From NCBI GenBank assembly GCA_018816555.1, contig JAHIVT010000097.1:1-64000 (forward strand): a stretch of 64,000 nt of DNA, read 5' to 3'. Below are positions 44,219 to 53,055 of this stretch, piece by piece. The first letter of the stretch is position 1. The number at the start of each line of letters is the position of its first letter. The stretch is from Pseudomonadota bacterium. Lineage in GTDB: Bacteria; Desulfobacterota; Desulfobulbia; Desulfobulbales; SURF-16. The translations under genes and the position numbers were made by a program. The notes beneath the pieces were generated by a model. The model saw only the letters and a program-made list of their open reading frames with translations. It was not told the DNA's origin and did no database searches.

Positions 44219-46510
44219 TTATTGGCTGGCCTGCCAGGAGCGAAGAAGTTCCATTGCCTCCTCGCGTTCCGGAAATTCGATATTTTCCCCTAAGCATTCT
44301 TTTAATTCCTGCAGCGCCTCGGCGTCGGCACCTTGGCCCTTGAGGGAAAGGGCCAGATGATAGCGGATGGTGGGCATATTGGGTAAAGCCGTAAGGGCTT
44401 CTCTGAACTGACTGGTGGCCAGATCATAGGAACCCCGTTTGTAATGGATAAATCCCAGGGTATCACTGATGTTGGGGTCGTTTGGTAATCGCTCTTTGGC
44501 AATCAAGATCAACTGCAGAGCCTCGCCCAGGTCGGGATTCGCTTCCTGGGTGATGAGCCAGGCAAGATTGTTTGCTGCCGGGGCGAATTTTGGGTCACGC
44601 TCAAGGACCTGACGGTAGGTTTTCTTGGCTTCTTCAGGCTTGCCGACCTGTTCATAAAGTGGTCCCAATGCCATCAGGGCCGGTAAAGAATCAGGCTTAT
44701 TCTTCAGTAATGACTGGTATTGAGCAATCGCCTCATTGCTTTTCCCGCTTTTTTGCATGATGCGGGCAAGCATCATATAGGGCTGGGGATTTTCAGGGGC
44801 AAGCTCCTGTGCCTTGTGAAAAACGGTGGTCGCCTCATCTAGTTCGCCCTGGCTTAACAGCAGATCGCCCAAGAGCAGAAGATTGCCGGGGTTGTCAGGG
44901 TACTTCTCCTGCTGGCGGCGAACACGGTCAATGGCTTTCTTGGGCTGTTTGTTGCGCATATCAATGGCCGCCAAAGTTGCCAGGGCCGGGGTATACTCAG
45001 GTTTTTTCTTCAGTACTTCTTCAAGCAGGGGGATTGCCTCGGCATATTCCTTTCTCGCAAGTCTGGTCATGGCCAGATTTTGGAGGATTTCGATGCTTTC
45101 CGGCAGCATTTCATGCATCTGGGTAAAGGCCTTTAAGGCATTATCTGTCTTGCCTGCATAGAGTAAACTTTGCCCGAGTATGATTGCAGCCTGAATATTG
45201 CGAGGATCAAGCTTTAATGAAATAGCTGCCTCCTTCTGGGCGTTGTCAAATTCCCGTTTGCGGAGGTGAAGATGGGCCAGCAACGTATGCGCCTGGGAGT
45301 TTCTTCCGATGAATTTAACTGCCTCGGCCGCGGCTTTTTGGGATAATTCCATGTTACCCTTGTTCAGATGGGCAAGGGCAAGTTGAAAATATGCCTCTCC
45401 CCAGCGGGGGTTTTCCTTGATTAGCTGATCGAGACTGGCAATGGCTTCATCATTTTTGCCGTCTTTAATGGCAAGCTTGGTCTTGACCAGGAGAGCCAGG
45501 GGGAGTTTGTCATTTCCCCCGAGTATTTCGGTAACAAGGCTTGCAGCCTCATCAAATTTTCTCTGGTCAAAATATAAATCAGCCAGCATCGCCTTAATGG
45601 CCAGCGGGTTTTTGCTGGTGGTGATGAGCTGCTTCAGCGTTTCCTCAGCTTTACTGAAATTGGCTGTTTCTTTGTAAAAGCCGACCAGGTAAAGGGGAAT
45701 TGTTTCATTGTCCGGTTCAAGGGCCAGGGCTTTTTTAAGGGCTTCTTCCGCCTGGGGGAATTCTTTTCTGTTCATATAAAACGATGCCAGTTCTAAAAGC
45801 GGGACAGGGGAAGAGGGAAAATCGCTTATGGTTTTGAACAGATTGTCCTTCGCCTTTTCATCCTCTTTCCGGCTCAGGTAGAAGGCAGTCAGAGTCTGGC
45901 GGGTTGACATCTTTTCAGGACTGAGTTCCAAAGCCTTCAAGAGAGCCTGTTCCGCCTGTTCATACTTCTTCTCTGCCGTATAAATTCTGGACTGCAGGAT
46001 ATAGAGCCGGTCGAGTTTGGGTTGGCTGGCCATGGCTTTGGTTAATGCTTCCTGGGCCTTGTCGATATTGCCTGCCACGAGTTCAATATTAGCCAGAACG
46101 GCAAGGGCTTCCGCGTGATCAGGCCGGGCCTCAAGGATTTTATTGATCTGCACCCGGCTTTCCTCGGGTTGTTTGGCAAGAAGCAGAAATTCCGCTGTCT
46201 TCAGCATGGCATCATAATTTGTCGGGTCAAGGCTTGCCGCCCGTTGCAGTTCTTGAAAAGCGCTTTTGGGTTCGCCGGTCTTGAGATAGGCCAGGCCAAG
46301 CTGGTAACGGGCTTCGGCATATTTGGGGTCAATCTGGATGGCGTTTTTGAATTCCAGGATCGCTGCCTTGGTTTGGTCCTTTTTGATATATTCCATGCCC
46401 TTATCGTAATGGGCCTGTTTTTTGACATCAGGATTGGAGCAGCCGGAAAAAAGAAGAAAGGAAAAAGATAATAAAATTACAAAAAGCGCGGAACGGGATA
46501 AAGTGACCAT
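44219..46510 (-). CDS. prsT: PrsT-like TPR lipoprotein of the XrtA/PEP-CTERM system
   Basis: 763 residues. A lipoprotein signal ends in LLFSGCSN. The rest is almost wholly tetratricopeptide repeats (about 18-20; for example YAEARYQLGLAYLKTGEPKS and ALNKG-type units). This design fits PrsT (TIGR02917), the large TPR lipoprotein of exopolysaccharide loci with exosortase, although it is shorter than the ~900 residues usual there. It probably lies under the outer membrane and holds export proteins together. Divergent from the export gene, with a 233-bp shared upstream region. Confidence 0.82.
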   Translation of the reverse strand: MVTLSRSALFVILLSFSFLLFSGCSNPDVKKQAHYDKGMEYIKKDQTKAAILEFKNAIQIDPKYAEARYQLGLAYLKTGEPKSAFQELQRAASLDPTNYDAMLKTAEFLLLAKQPEESRVQINKILEARPDHAEALAVLANIELVAGNIDKAQEALTKAMASQPKLDRLYILQSRIYTAEKKYEQAEQALLKALELSPEKMSTRQTLTAFYLSRKEDEKAKDNLFKTISDFPSSPVPLLELASFYMNRKEFPQAEEALKKALALEPDNETIPLYLVGFYKETANFSKAEETLKQLITTSKNPLAIKAMLADLYFDQRKFDEAASLVTEILGGNDKLPLALLVKTKLAIKDGKNDEAIASLDQLIKENPRWGEAYFQLALAHLNKGNMELSQKAAAEAVKFIGRNSQAHTLLAHLHLRKREFDNAQKEAAISLKLDPRNIQAAIILGQSLLYAGKTDNALKAFTQMHEMLPESIEILQNLAMTRLARKEYAEAIPLLEEVLKKKPEYTPALATLAAIDMRNKQPKKAIDRVRRQQEKYPDNPGNLLLLGDLLLSQGELDEATTVFHKAQELAPENPQPYMMLARIMQKSGKSNEAIAQYQSLLKNKPDSLPALMALGPLYEQVGKPEEAKKTYRQVLERDPKFAPAANNLAWLITQEANPDLGEALQLILIAKERLPNDPNISDTLGFIHYKRGSYDLATSQFREALTALPNMPTIRYHLALSLKGQGADAEALQELKECLGENIEFPEREEAMELLRSWQASQ

Positions 46511-46743
46511 AAAATTCCTCTAACGGTTTTCCAATTTTTAAAAGGAACTGTTTTGTAGGTCAGGATAGAAGAAAGCGGGGAAAAAGGCAATAGAAAGAGG
46601 CAGGAGTGTTCGGATAAAAAATATTATAACATGGTTAGAACCATAGAATGTTGTTGCCTTTTTTTTTAACGCCGCATAACATGATTTAATTATTCGCTAT
46701 TGTTTTTTTAAGCTTTGCATTGTTTTTTGGAGGAGGTTTTGCC

Positions 46744-47337
46744 GTGGAAAATGCACATAAAAATAAAATGTCATATCTTCTATTCTCTCTTACGATTCTT
46801 TTTACCACTATTTGGCCATTGGCCGTGAGGGCTGATCAATCAACCGAAGCGGAAAAAGATTATCTGATCGGTGTGGGGGACGTGCTCGAAGTTCAGGTGT
46901 GGAAGGAGCCTGACTTGTCCAGGACGGTTAAAGTCCGTCTTGACGGCAAGATCTCGTTGCCCCTTGCCGGAGATGTGCAGGCAGCAGGCACAACAACAGG
47001 CGAGCTTGATCAGTTTCTGGAGAAGAAAATTTCTGATCTGGTAACTGAACCCGCAGTATCAGTTATGCTTGTTGAAAATCGGAGCCGGCGCTATTATGTG
47101 GTTGGGCAGGTCGGCCAGCCCGGGGAGTTTCCCATTGAGTTTCCGCTGACTATTCTTCAGGCTATTGCCCGGAGCGGAGGTTTCCAGGAATGGGCCAAGC
47201 GGGAAGAGATCAAGGTTGTACGCCGGCAAGGCGGTAAAGAAGAGTTTTTAAGCTTTGATTATGATGATTTCACAAAAGGAAAGAATTTACAACAGAATGT
47301 CTTAATTGTGCCTGGAGATACGATAATTGTGCCTTAG
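46744..47337 (+). CDS. Polysaccharide export protein (Wza/OPX family, XrtA type)
   Basis: 197 residues from a GTG with GGAGGAGG seven bases upstream. A signal peptide ends near VRADQ. Poly_export domain: YLIGVGDVLEVQVWKEPDLS, VRLDGKISLPLAGDV; SLBB domain: RRYYVVGQVGQPGEFPIE. There is no lipobox and no long C-terminal helix, so another protein (the barrel downstream or PrsT) must provide the outer-membrane channel. Fits TIGR03027 of PEP-CTERM loci. First gene of the plus-strand polysaccharide series. Confidence 0.9.
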   Translation: MENAHKNKMSYLLFSLTILFTTIWPLAVRADQSTEAEKDYLIGVGDVLEVQVWKEPDLSRTVKVRLDGKISLPLAGDVQAAGTTTGELDQFLEKKISDLVTEPAVSVMLVENRSRRYYVVGQVGQPGEFPIEFPLTILQAIARSGGFQEWAKREEIKVVRRQGGKEEFLSFDYDDFTKGKNLQQNVLIVPGDTIIVP

Positions 47338-47374
47338 GGCAATTAAAACCTCATTGAAATGCGAGACTAGTACA

Positions 47375-48823
47375 GTGAATAAAGAAAACATACTTGCAAT
47401 CGGCTCATTATTTTTTGTTTCGTTGCTGGCCAGCAGCAATTCGGCTGACTGTCGGGAGAATGTCCTGTCCGGAAGCCTGAGTATGCAGCAGGAATACGAC
47501 TCAAATATTTTTCAACTGGAAGATGATGAAGAGGATCGCTGGACCACGACATTGCTGCCGACTTTGACCCTCGTTTCCATAGGGGAAAAGGACGAGGTAT
47601 CTTTGACGGCAAGTTCGAATTTAGGCTGGGACCAACGTCTTGATGAAAGAGATTTGACCCATAATCTGGCATTTTCCGGCAGCAGGCAGATCTCTCAGTA
47701 TTGGCGCATCACCATGTCGGACAATTACTCTTACAATGATCAATCACCCGAGAGGGATATGGACCCGGGGCTCAGCATTACCCAGCGTTTTCAGCGGGCA
47801 GGTCAATATGAGCAGGCTGAAGTGGCAAGGCTTTTGTTCCCGGAATTGAGTTATACGCCGGATGATTATCTGTATGTTCTGACGGAATTGGAAAGGCGTT
47901 ATGCCCAGGCCAGTGTCAGCACACAACAGGAGGTCGACCGTTATCTTTCCAATACGGAAGGACGCCGGCGTTATTCAGACAATGAATTCTCAATTGGGGC
48001 GGAATATGAGTTTGCCAGAGACAGCATGTTGACCCTGGGTTACAGGTATTTTGCCAATGATGACAGATCGGCAGGTATCTCCGAGTATTATGAGCACTCC
48101 CCCAGTGTCGGTTTGTCCTACAGATTCAACCCTGAGTGGCTTGCCTCGGTCAGCCATGAGTTTACTAAGGGCCAGTATGACACGGCAAATGATTTGAATG
48201 AAAATAATACGCTTTTTGCGGTTGATTATACATTAAGTCAAACAGATCAACTCACAGCTTCTTATGGATATGATACAACTAATTTTCAGGGGACCAGCGA
48301 GGATATCGTTGATCAAACAGGGGAACTGGGGTGGAACCACGCCCTCTCGGCAAATACCCGGCTGACAACCTCATTGTCCCAAAATTATCTTGCCCGGGAA
48401 TATAATGGGGACGAATCAGAGTCTGGCCTTGATTTGGGCATTTCAAGGAGTTTGCAAAGAGGTTCAATTTCTCTGGGCGCCGGTTATGTGTCTGGCCAGC
48501 AGAAAAGAGATGGTTCCTGGGAAGATCTTCGAGAAAATTGGACAGTTGATGGTGGTATCAGTTACACCCTGCTTCAAGATGTAACCGGAACATTTAATCT
48601 TGCCTATGAAAAAAGATATTTATGGCCTGAACTAGGCGGCAAGGAAGATTTTGACGATTATGAGGCCGGGGCTTCGGTAACTTACTCATTTTTGCGCTGG
48701 TTTGCTCTGACCTGTCGCTATACGTATAATAAACTGGAGAGCAACAATAGTATTGTTTCAGGTTATGATGAACATTTGATCATGGTTGAACTCTCTGCCT
48801 CCAAGGAGCTCTTGCGCTGGTGA
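47375..48823 (+). CDS. Outer-membrane beta-barrel of the EPS locus (TIGR03016-like)
   Basis: 482 residues with signal peptide (LAIGSLFFVSLLASSNSADC). The body is made of alternating amphipathic strands rich in Tyr, Ser and Asp (YDSNIFQ, LTLGYRYF, GLSYRFNPEW, LTCRYTYNKLESN), ending in ELSASKELLRW with a terminal aromatic as in outer-membrane barrels. In XrtA-type loci the TIGR03016 protein is the probable channel for the polymer. The GTG start at 47375 gives a clean signal peptide; an upstream overlapping start is possible. Confidence 0.78.
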   Translation: MNKENILAIGSLFFVSLLASSNSADCRENVLSGSLSMQQEYDSNIFQLEDDEEDRWTTTLLPTLTLVSIGEKDEVSLTASSNLGWDQRLDERDLTHNLAFSGSRQISQYWRITMSDNYSYNDQSPERDMDPGLSITQRFQRAGQYEQAEVARLLFPELSYTPDDYLYVLTELERRYAQASVSTQQEVDRYLSNTEGRRRYSDNEFSIGAEYEFARDSMLTLGYRYFANDDRSAGISEYYEHSPSVGLSYRFNPEWLASVSHEFTKGQYDTANDLNENNTLFAVDYTLSQTDQLTASYGYDTTNFQGTSEDIVDQTGELGWNHALSANTRLTTSLSQNYLAREYNGDESESGLDLGISRSLQRGSISLGAGYVSGQQKRDGSWEDLRENWTVDGGISYTLLQDVTGTFNLAYEKRYLWPELGGKEDFDDYEAGASVTYSFLRWFALTCRYTYNKLESNNSIVSGYDEHLIMVELSASKELLRW

Positions 48824-49012
48824 GCGAAGTGAATAAAACGGCTGATCAGGGTTTTTAAGTTCTTTTACTTTTACGTTCGTTTACTTTATGATAGATCTAG
48901 TCAATACTTGACAGTGACTTCGTGAAAATTCCCTAAAACAGATGACCATTCAATAAAAAATCTCTGTTTGTCTAAAATCAAGCAATGGTTATTATTCAAA
49001 AAATACATTTAA

Positions 49013-50608
49013 ATGGATCAAGAACAACGGCAGCTTATTAAAAAATACCTTGATATCTTTCTGCGGCGGAAGAAAATGATCATCACTTTCTTTCTCCTCG
49101 GCGTGATTGCGGGCTTGGGCCTGTATTTAAAAACTCCTAAAGTATATCAATGCACCTCGCTCATTAAGTATCAGCGCCAACAGGTTAATCCGACAGCCAT
49201 GTCTCCGGATGATGTACGGTCCAGAACCCAGGAGGTTGTTTCCACGGTAAGTCAGCAGATCACCAGCCGCAGCAGTCTTGAGGCGATGATCAAGGAGTTT
49301 GACCTCTATGCCGGAATGCGCGCCAGTCTTCCCATGGAGGATGTGGTTGATATGATGCGGGAAAAAGATATTGAATTCAGCCAGGAACGAGGGGATATTT
49401 TCAAGGTTTCCTATCAGGGAGGCGACCCAAAAAAGGTATTGCGGGTGACCAATGCCATTGCCGCCAAGTTTATTGAAGAAAATCTCCGGTACCGTGAAGA
49501 GCGGGCCTCTGAAACTTCTGTTTATGTACAGGATGAATTGAGGATGGCCAAAGAGACTCTGGATAAGAAAGAGGCTGTCATGCGGGACTATAAGTTGCAA
49601 TATTATAACGAAATGCCCATGCAACTTACGAATAATATGACCCGTCTCAATGCGTTGCAGGAACAGTATCAGAATAATCAGGTGAGCGCTCAGGATCTTG
49701 AGCGGACAAAGGTGATGGTGCAGGAGCAGATTTCTTTGCGGGGGGAATTGCTGGCGCAGCAGTTGCGCGGTAATGGAGCAGCACCAATTCTGCCCGGCAC
49801 TCACCCGTCTACCGGTATTCTTGCTCAGATCACTCAGCTGCGCGCTGAACTGCAGAACCTCCAGGCTCGGTATACCGACAAGCATCCGGAAGTCAGGCGG
49901 GTGCAGAAGCAACTCCAGGAACTTGAAGCAGAGCAGAAGACCGCAATGCAGCAAAAAGGAGAAGCGACTGCTGAAAATGGAGCGGTCAATGATGAGCAGA
50001 ATCAACCTTACATTGATCCGCAGATTGAGCAACTGAAGCAGCAGTTAAGTAATTTGGAGTACAATATTGAAAGATTAAAACAGGAACGGGCGGAGATCAA
50101 AAACCAGATAGAAAAATACCAGAGCTGGGTTGAGGCTGCTCCTGTCCGCGAAGCGGAGTGGGCTGCGTTGACAAGGGATTACGAGCAGTTGCATCAACGT
50201 TATCAGGAATTGGTGGGACAGAGCCTGCAGGCTGAGTCTGCCTATAGCTTGGAGAAGCATCAGAAGGGGAGTCAGTTCAAGATCGTTGACCCTGCCCATT
50301 TTCCGGAAACGCCTTTCAAACCTGATTTCAAGAAGATCATGATGATCGCCGTTGGGCTGGGGCTGGGTTTGGGCTGTGCATTGACTTTAGGGCTTGAGTT
50401 GATAGGAACCTCCTTTAAAGATCCCGCAGATGTTGAAAAGTATCTAGGCATCCCCATCGTCTGTGCCATACCGAATATTTATACCAAGCCTGAGCTGAAA
50501 AAAAGAAAAATTCGGCAGATTTTCTGGGGAGTTCTTCTTTTTATTTCTGTAATTCTCATTGTCGTGGCAACAGGCTACTTCTGGAAGCAGGGCATGATCA
50601 TACTGTAG
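49013..50608 (+). CDS. Chain-length determinant protein (Wzz family, XrtA type)
   Basis: 531 residues. Transmembrane helices at ~22-40 and ~440-462, with a third near the C-terminus (~503-523). The periplasmic part is a long coiled coil (~165-420, with repeated LQ/EQ heptads) and the PVREAEWAALTRDYEQLHQRY segment before TM2 corresponds to the GNVR region. It regulates polymer length and, with the next gene, forms a co-polymerase/kinase pair (TIGR03007 type). A 189-bp gap lies before it with no gene. Confidence 0.9.
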   Translation: MDQEQRQLIKKYLDIFLRRKKMIITFFLLGVIAGLGLYLKTPKVYQCTSLIKYQRQQVNPTAMSPDDVRSRTQEVVSTVSQQITSRSSLEAMIKEFDLYAGMRASLPMEDVVDMMREKDIEFSQERGDIFKVSYQGGDPKKVLRVTNAIAAKFIEENLRYREERASETSVYVQDELRMAKETLDKKEAVMRDYKLQYYNEMPMQLTNNMTRLNALQEQYQNNQVSAQDLERTKVMVQEQISLRGELLAQQLRGNGAAPILPGTHPSTGILAQITQLRAELQNLQARYTDKHPEVRRVQKQLQELEAEQKTAMQQKGEATAENGAVNDEQNQPYIDPQIEQLKQQLSNLEYNIERLKQERAEIKNQIEKYQSWVEAAPVREAEWAALTRDYEQLHQRYQELVGQSLQAESAYSLEKHQKGSQFKIVDPAHFPETPFKPDFKKIMMIAVGLGLGLGCALTLGLELIGTSFKDPADVEKYLGIPIVCAIPNIYTKPELKKRKIRQIFWGVLLFISVILIVVATGYFWKQGMIIL

Positions 50609-50618
50609 GAGAATAAGA

Positions 50619-51491
50619 GTGGGAAAGGTTGCCGAGGCCCTGTCAAAGGCGGGGGCCGATATAAAGCCTGGTGCAGATGCCGGTGTTGCCGGGAATGATC
50701 AGAAAATAAGTGCTCGACCCGGGAAAGAAAAGAATAAGACAGGGGGAAAATTTAAGTCTCCGCGGTCTTTTCCATCTTTTGAGGTCTGCAAGGGCTGGGA
50801 TGAAAGACTTGTCGCAGCAATTGAAAATTACTCCGGTGTGGCTGAAAGTTTCAGACGGCTCAGGGCCAAGATTCTTCATCCCACTGAAGGCAGGCCTGCC
50901 CGGTCAATATTGGTGACAAGTGCCAGTCCGGGCGAAGGGAAAAGTTTTGTCTGCGCCAATCTGGGTGTCATTATGGCTCACGGGGTCGACCAGCATTCTC
51001 TGCTGGTTGATTGTGATCTGCGTCGGCCGAATCTAGGCCGTTTTTTCGGTATCGAGAGTGACGGAGCTGGATTAGTTGACCATCTGCGTGATGGCAGGGA
51101 TCTCTCCAGCTTAATTGTCAAGACAGAACTTGACAGGCTTTCACTTATCCCGGCAGGTACTCCGCCTGAAAATCCTTCGGAGCTTCTTGCTTCCCAAGGC
51201 ATGTCCAATCTGATCAAAGAAGTTGTCGACAGGTATGATGATCGGTTTATTATCCTTGACAGTCCTCCGGCTCAGGCAGCTTCCGAGACAGCTGTGCTGG
51301 CCCAGCATGTTGATAAGATAGTGCTGGTAGTCAGGTGGAACGGGGCCGGCCGGGAGCAGGTGAAAAAGCTTGTCGAGCAGCTTGGCCAGGAGAAAGTTCT
51401 CGGCATCGTCTTTAATGCCTTTGAGATGAATATTCTCGATAAACGATTGCAGGACGAAGGATATTATAAATATTATTCTGAAGAATATTAG
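50619..51491 (+). CDS. Tyrosine autokinase partner of the chain-length protein (CapB/CpsD type)
   Basis: 290 residues. Starts at GTG with TAGGAGA upstream. Walker A SASPGEGKS, Walker A' LLVDCDLRRP and Walker B FIILDSPP are the BY-kinase set. The C-terminal tyrosine cluster YYKYYSEEY is the autophosphorylation tail. It is separate from the membrane part, as in Gram-positive CapAB and XrtA loci (TIGR03018). Ten bases after the chain-length gene. Confidence 0.93.
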   Translation: MGKVAEALSKAGADIKPGADAGVAGNDQKISARPGKEKNKTGGKFKSPRSFPSFEVCKGWDERLVAAIENYSGVAESFRRLRAKILHPTEGRPARSILVTSASPGEGKSFVCANLGVIMAHGVDQHSLLVDCDLRRPNLGRFFGIESDGAGLVDHLRDGRDLSSLIVKTELDRLSLIPAGTPPENPSELLASQGMSNLIKEVVDRYDDRFIILDSPPAQAASETAVLAQHVDKIVLVVRWNGAGREQVKKLVEQLGQEKVLGIVFNAFEMNILDKRLQDEGYYKYYSEEY

Positions 51492-51497
51492 CAGATC

Positions 51498-52886
51498 ATG
51501 CCGTTTATCCTGAAAAAATATTACCCGGCCAGAAATATATTTTTTTTTCTGGGTGAAGGCCTGATTATTTTTTTGGCGGTTAATAGTGTCTATTTCATTT
51601 TCAAAGGTCCCGAGCTTTATAGTGAAGCCGTTTTCCTCTACTGGATAAGAGCTCTACTGGTCACCCTGATTTTCCAACTCTCCCTCTATTTTTTTGATCT
51701 CTATGACCTGGGCGGACAAGTCTCCGGAGGTGAAGTGGTTGCCCGGGTAATGCAGGCCTTGGGTGTAGGTTGCGTTGTTCTGGCTTTTGTCTATTATTTT
51801 TTCCCGCTTATTATGATTTCGTCCCAGGTTTTCTGGACGGGGTATGGAGCTATATGTGCCAGTATTCTTTTGTGGCGTTTTATTTATAATAAGGCGCTCG
51901 ACAGAAAGATGTTTGTTCAGCTTGTTGTCATTCTGGGGGCGGGGAAGCTCGCATCCAGAATTGCGGCTGAAATTGAAGGGAAACGCGATTCAGGTTATAA
52001 GATTGTCAGTTTTATCGGGCAGCAGCCCGATCCGGCATGCCCAGTGCCCGAGTATATTCCGCTGGTTATCGAAACGGGACAGCTTCCTTTATTGTGCCTG
52101 ACGCACAAGGTGGAAAAAGTCATTGTTGCTCTGGATGACGCCCGGGGAAAGACGCCGGTGCAAGAGTTGCTGCAGTGCAAGTTGCAGGGAGTGACAATCG
52201 AAAACGGTGTCACATTTTATGAAGGACTTACCGGGAAAATCCTGGTGGAGAATGTGAATCCTTCCTGGCTTATCTATTCATCCGGATTTAAGATAAACCG
52301 CTGGGCAATCTTTAGTAAAAGATTTCTTGATATTGTTGTTTCCTTTGTCGGGTTGACTCTTTCGTTTCCCGCTACCTTGATCAGCGCCTTGATTATCAAG
52401 CTGGAATCCCCCGGGACGGTTTTTTATAAACAGGAAAGGGTGGGTGAGAATGGAAAGGTATTTAAGGTGGTGAAATTTCGCTCCATGCGCAGCGATGCGG
52501 AAAAGGATGGGCCCGTGTGGGCCATGGAAAATGACACAAGAGTGACCCGTTATGGCAATTTTATGCGCAAGGTGCGTATCGATGAAATTCCGCAGATGTG
52601 GAATGTTCTGAAGGGAGAAATGAGTTTTGTCGGGCCACGGCCGGAGAGACCGGTATTTGTCGAGCAACTCACCAGGACAATTCCCTATTACGCATTGCGG
52701 CATATCGTCAAGCCGGGCATAACCGGTTGGGCTCAGGTCTGTTATCCCTATGGCGCCTCCGAGGAGGATGCCCTGCGTAAACTTGAATATGATCTCTATT
52801 ATATAAAGAATTTATCGCTGCGGATGGATCTGTGGATCATTTTTCAAACCATCAAGATTGTCTTGTTTCAGAAGGGAGCTAGGTGA
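51498..52886 (+). CDS. Initiating sugar-phosphate transferase (TIGR03013, EpsB2 type)
   Basis: 462 residues. Four N-terminal transmembrane helices (~15-130), a Rossmann-like CoA-binding-type region (VVILGAGKLASRIAAEI), then the bacterial sugar transferase domain from ~275 with one membrane helix, KFRSMRSDAEKDG, KVRIDEIPQMWNVLKGEMS and FVGPRPERP, KPGITGWAQV. It places the first sugar phosphate on undecaprenyl phosphate. Last gene of the repeat-free core of the locus; the gap after it is a family B repeat. Confidence 0.92.
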   Translation: MPFILKKYYPARNIFFFLGEGLIIFLAVNSVYFIFKGPELYSEAVFLYWIRALLVTLIFQLSLYFFDLYDLGGQVSGGEVVARVMQALGVGCVVLAFVYYFFPLIMISSQVFWTGYGAICASILLWRFIYNKALDRKMFVQLVVILGAGKLASRIAAEIEGKRDSGYKIVSFIGQQPDPACPVPEYIPLVIETGQLPLLCLTHKVEKVIVALDDARGKTPVQELLQCKLQGVTIENGVTFYEGLTGKILVENVNPSWLIYSSGFKINRWAIFSKRFLDIVVSFVGLTLSFPATLISALIIKLESPGTVFYKQERVGENGKVFKVVKFRSMRSDAEKDGPVWAMENDTRVTRYGNFMRKVRIDEIPQMWNVLKGEMSFVGPRPERPVFVEQLTRTIPYYALRHIVKPGITGWAQVCYPYGASEEDALRKLEYDLYYIKNLSLRMDLWIIFQTIKIVLFQKGAR

Positions 52887-52900
52887 AGTAAATACCCATG

Positions 52901-53025
52901 TTGTTTAGGTTTTTAGGTTGTAGTCTATGAGGTGAAAAAAGTCAGCAATGCAGAACGAGCCTCAGTTGGTAATTCCCCATCACTAACAGACTAAACACCT
53001 ACAGACTAACACCTGAGTAGTTACA
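52901..53025. repeat. Family B repeat, copy 1 (no gene)
   Basis: Left words GTTTAGGTTTTTAGG and right end AACAGACTAAACACCTACAGACTAA..., imperfectly inverted, around ~50 bp of unique sequence. Lies between the sugar transferase and glmS. Confidence 0.75.
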
Positions 53026-53055
53026 AACTCAACGAACTAATATAAGAGGTTTTCT

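Noticed and set aside
52887-53055. glmS ribozyme/riboswitch upstream of glmS
   Set aside because: The upstream region is family B repeat DNA and shows none of the ribozyme's pseudoknot elements; these ribozymes are mostly from Gram-positives.
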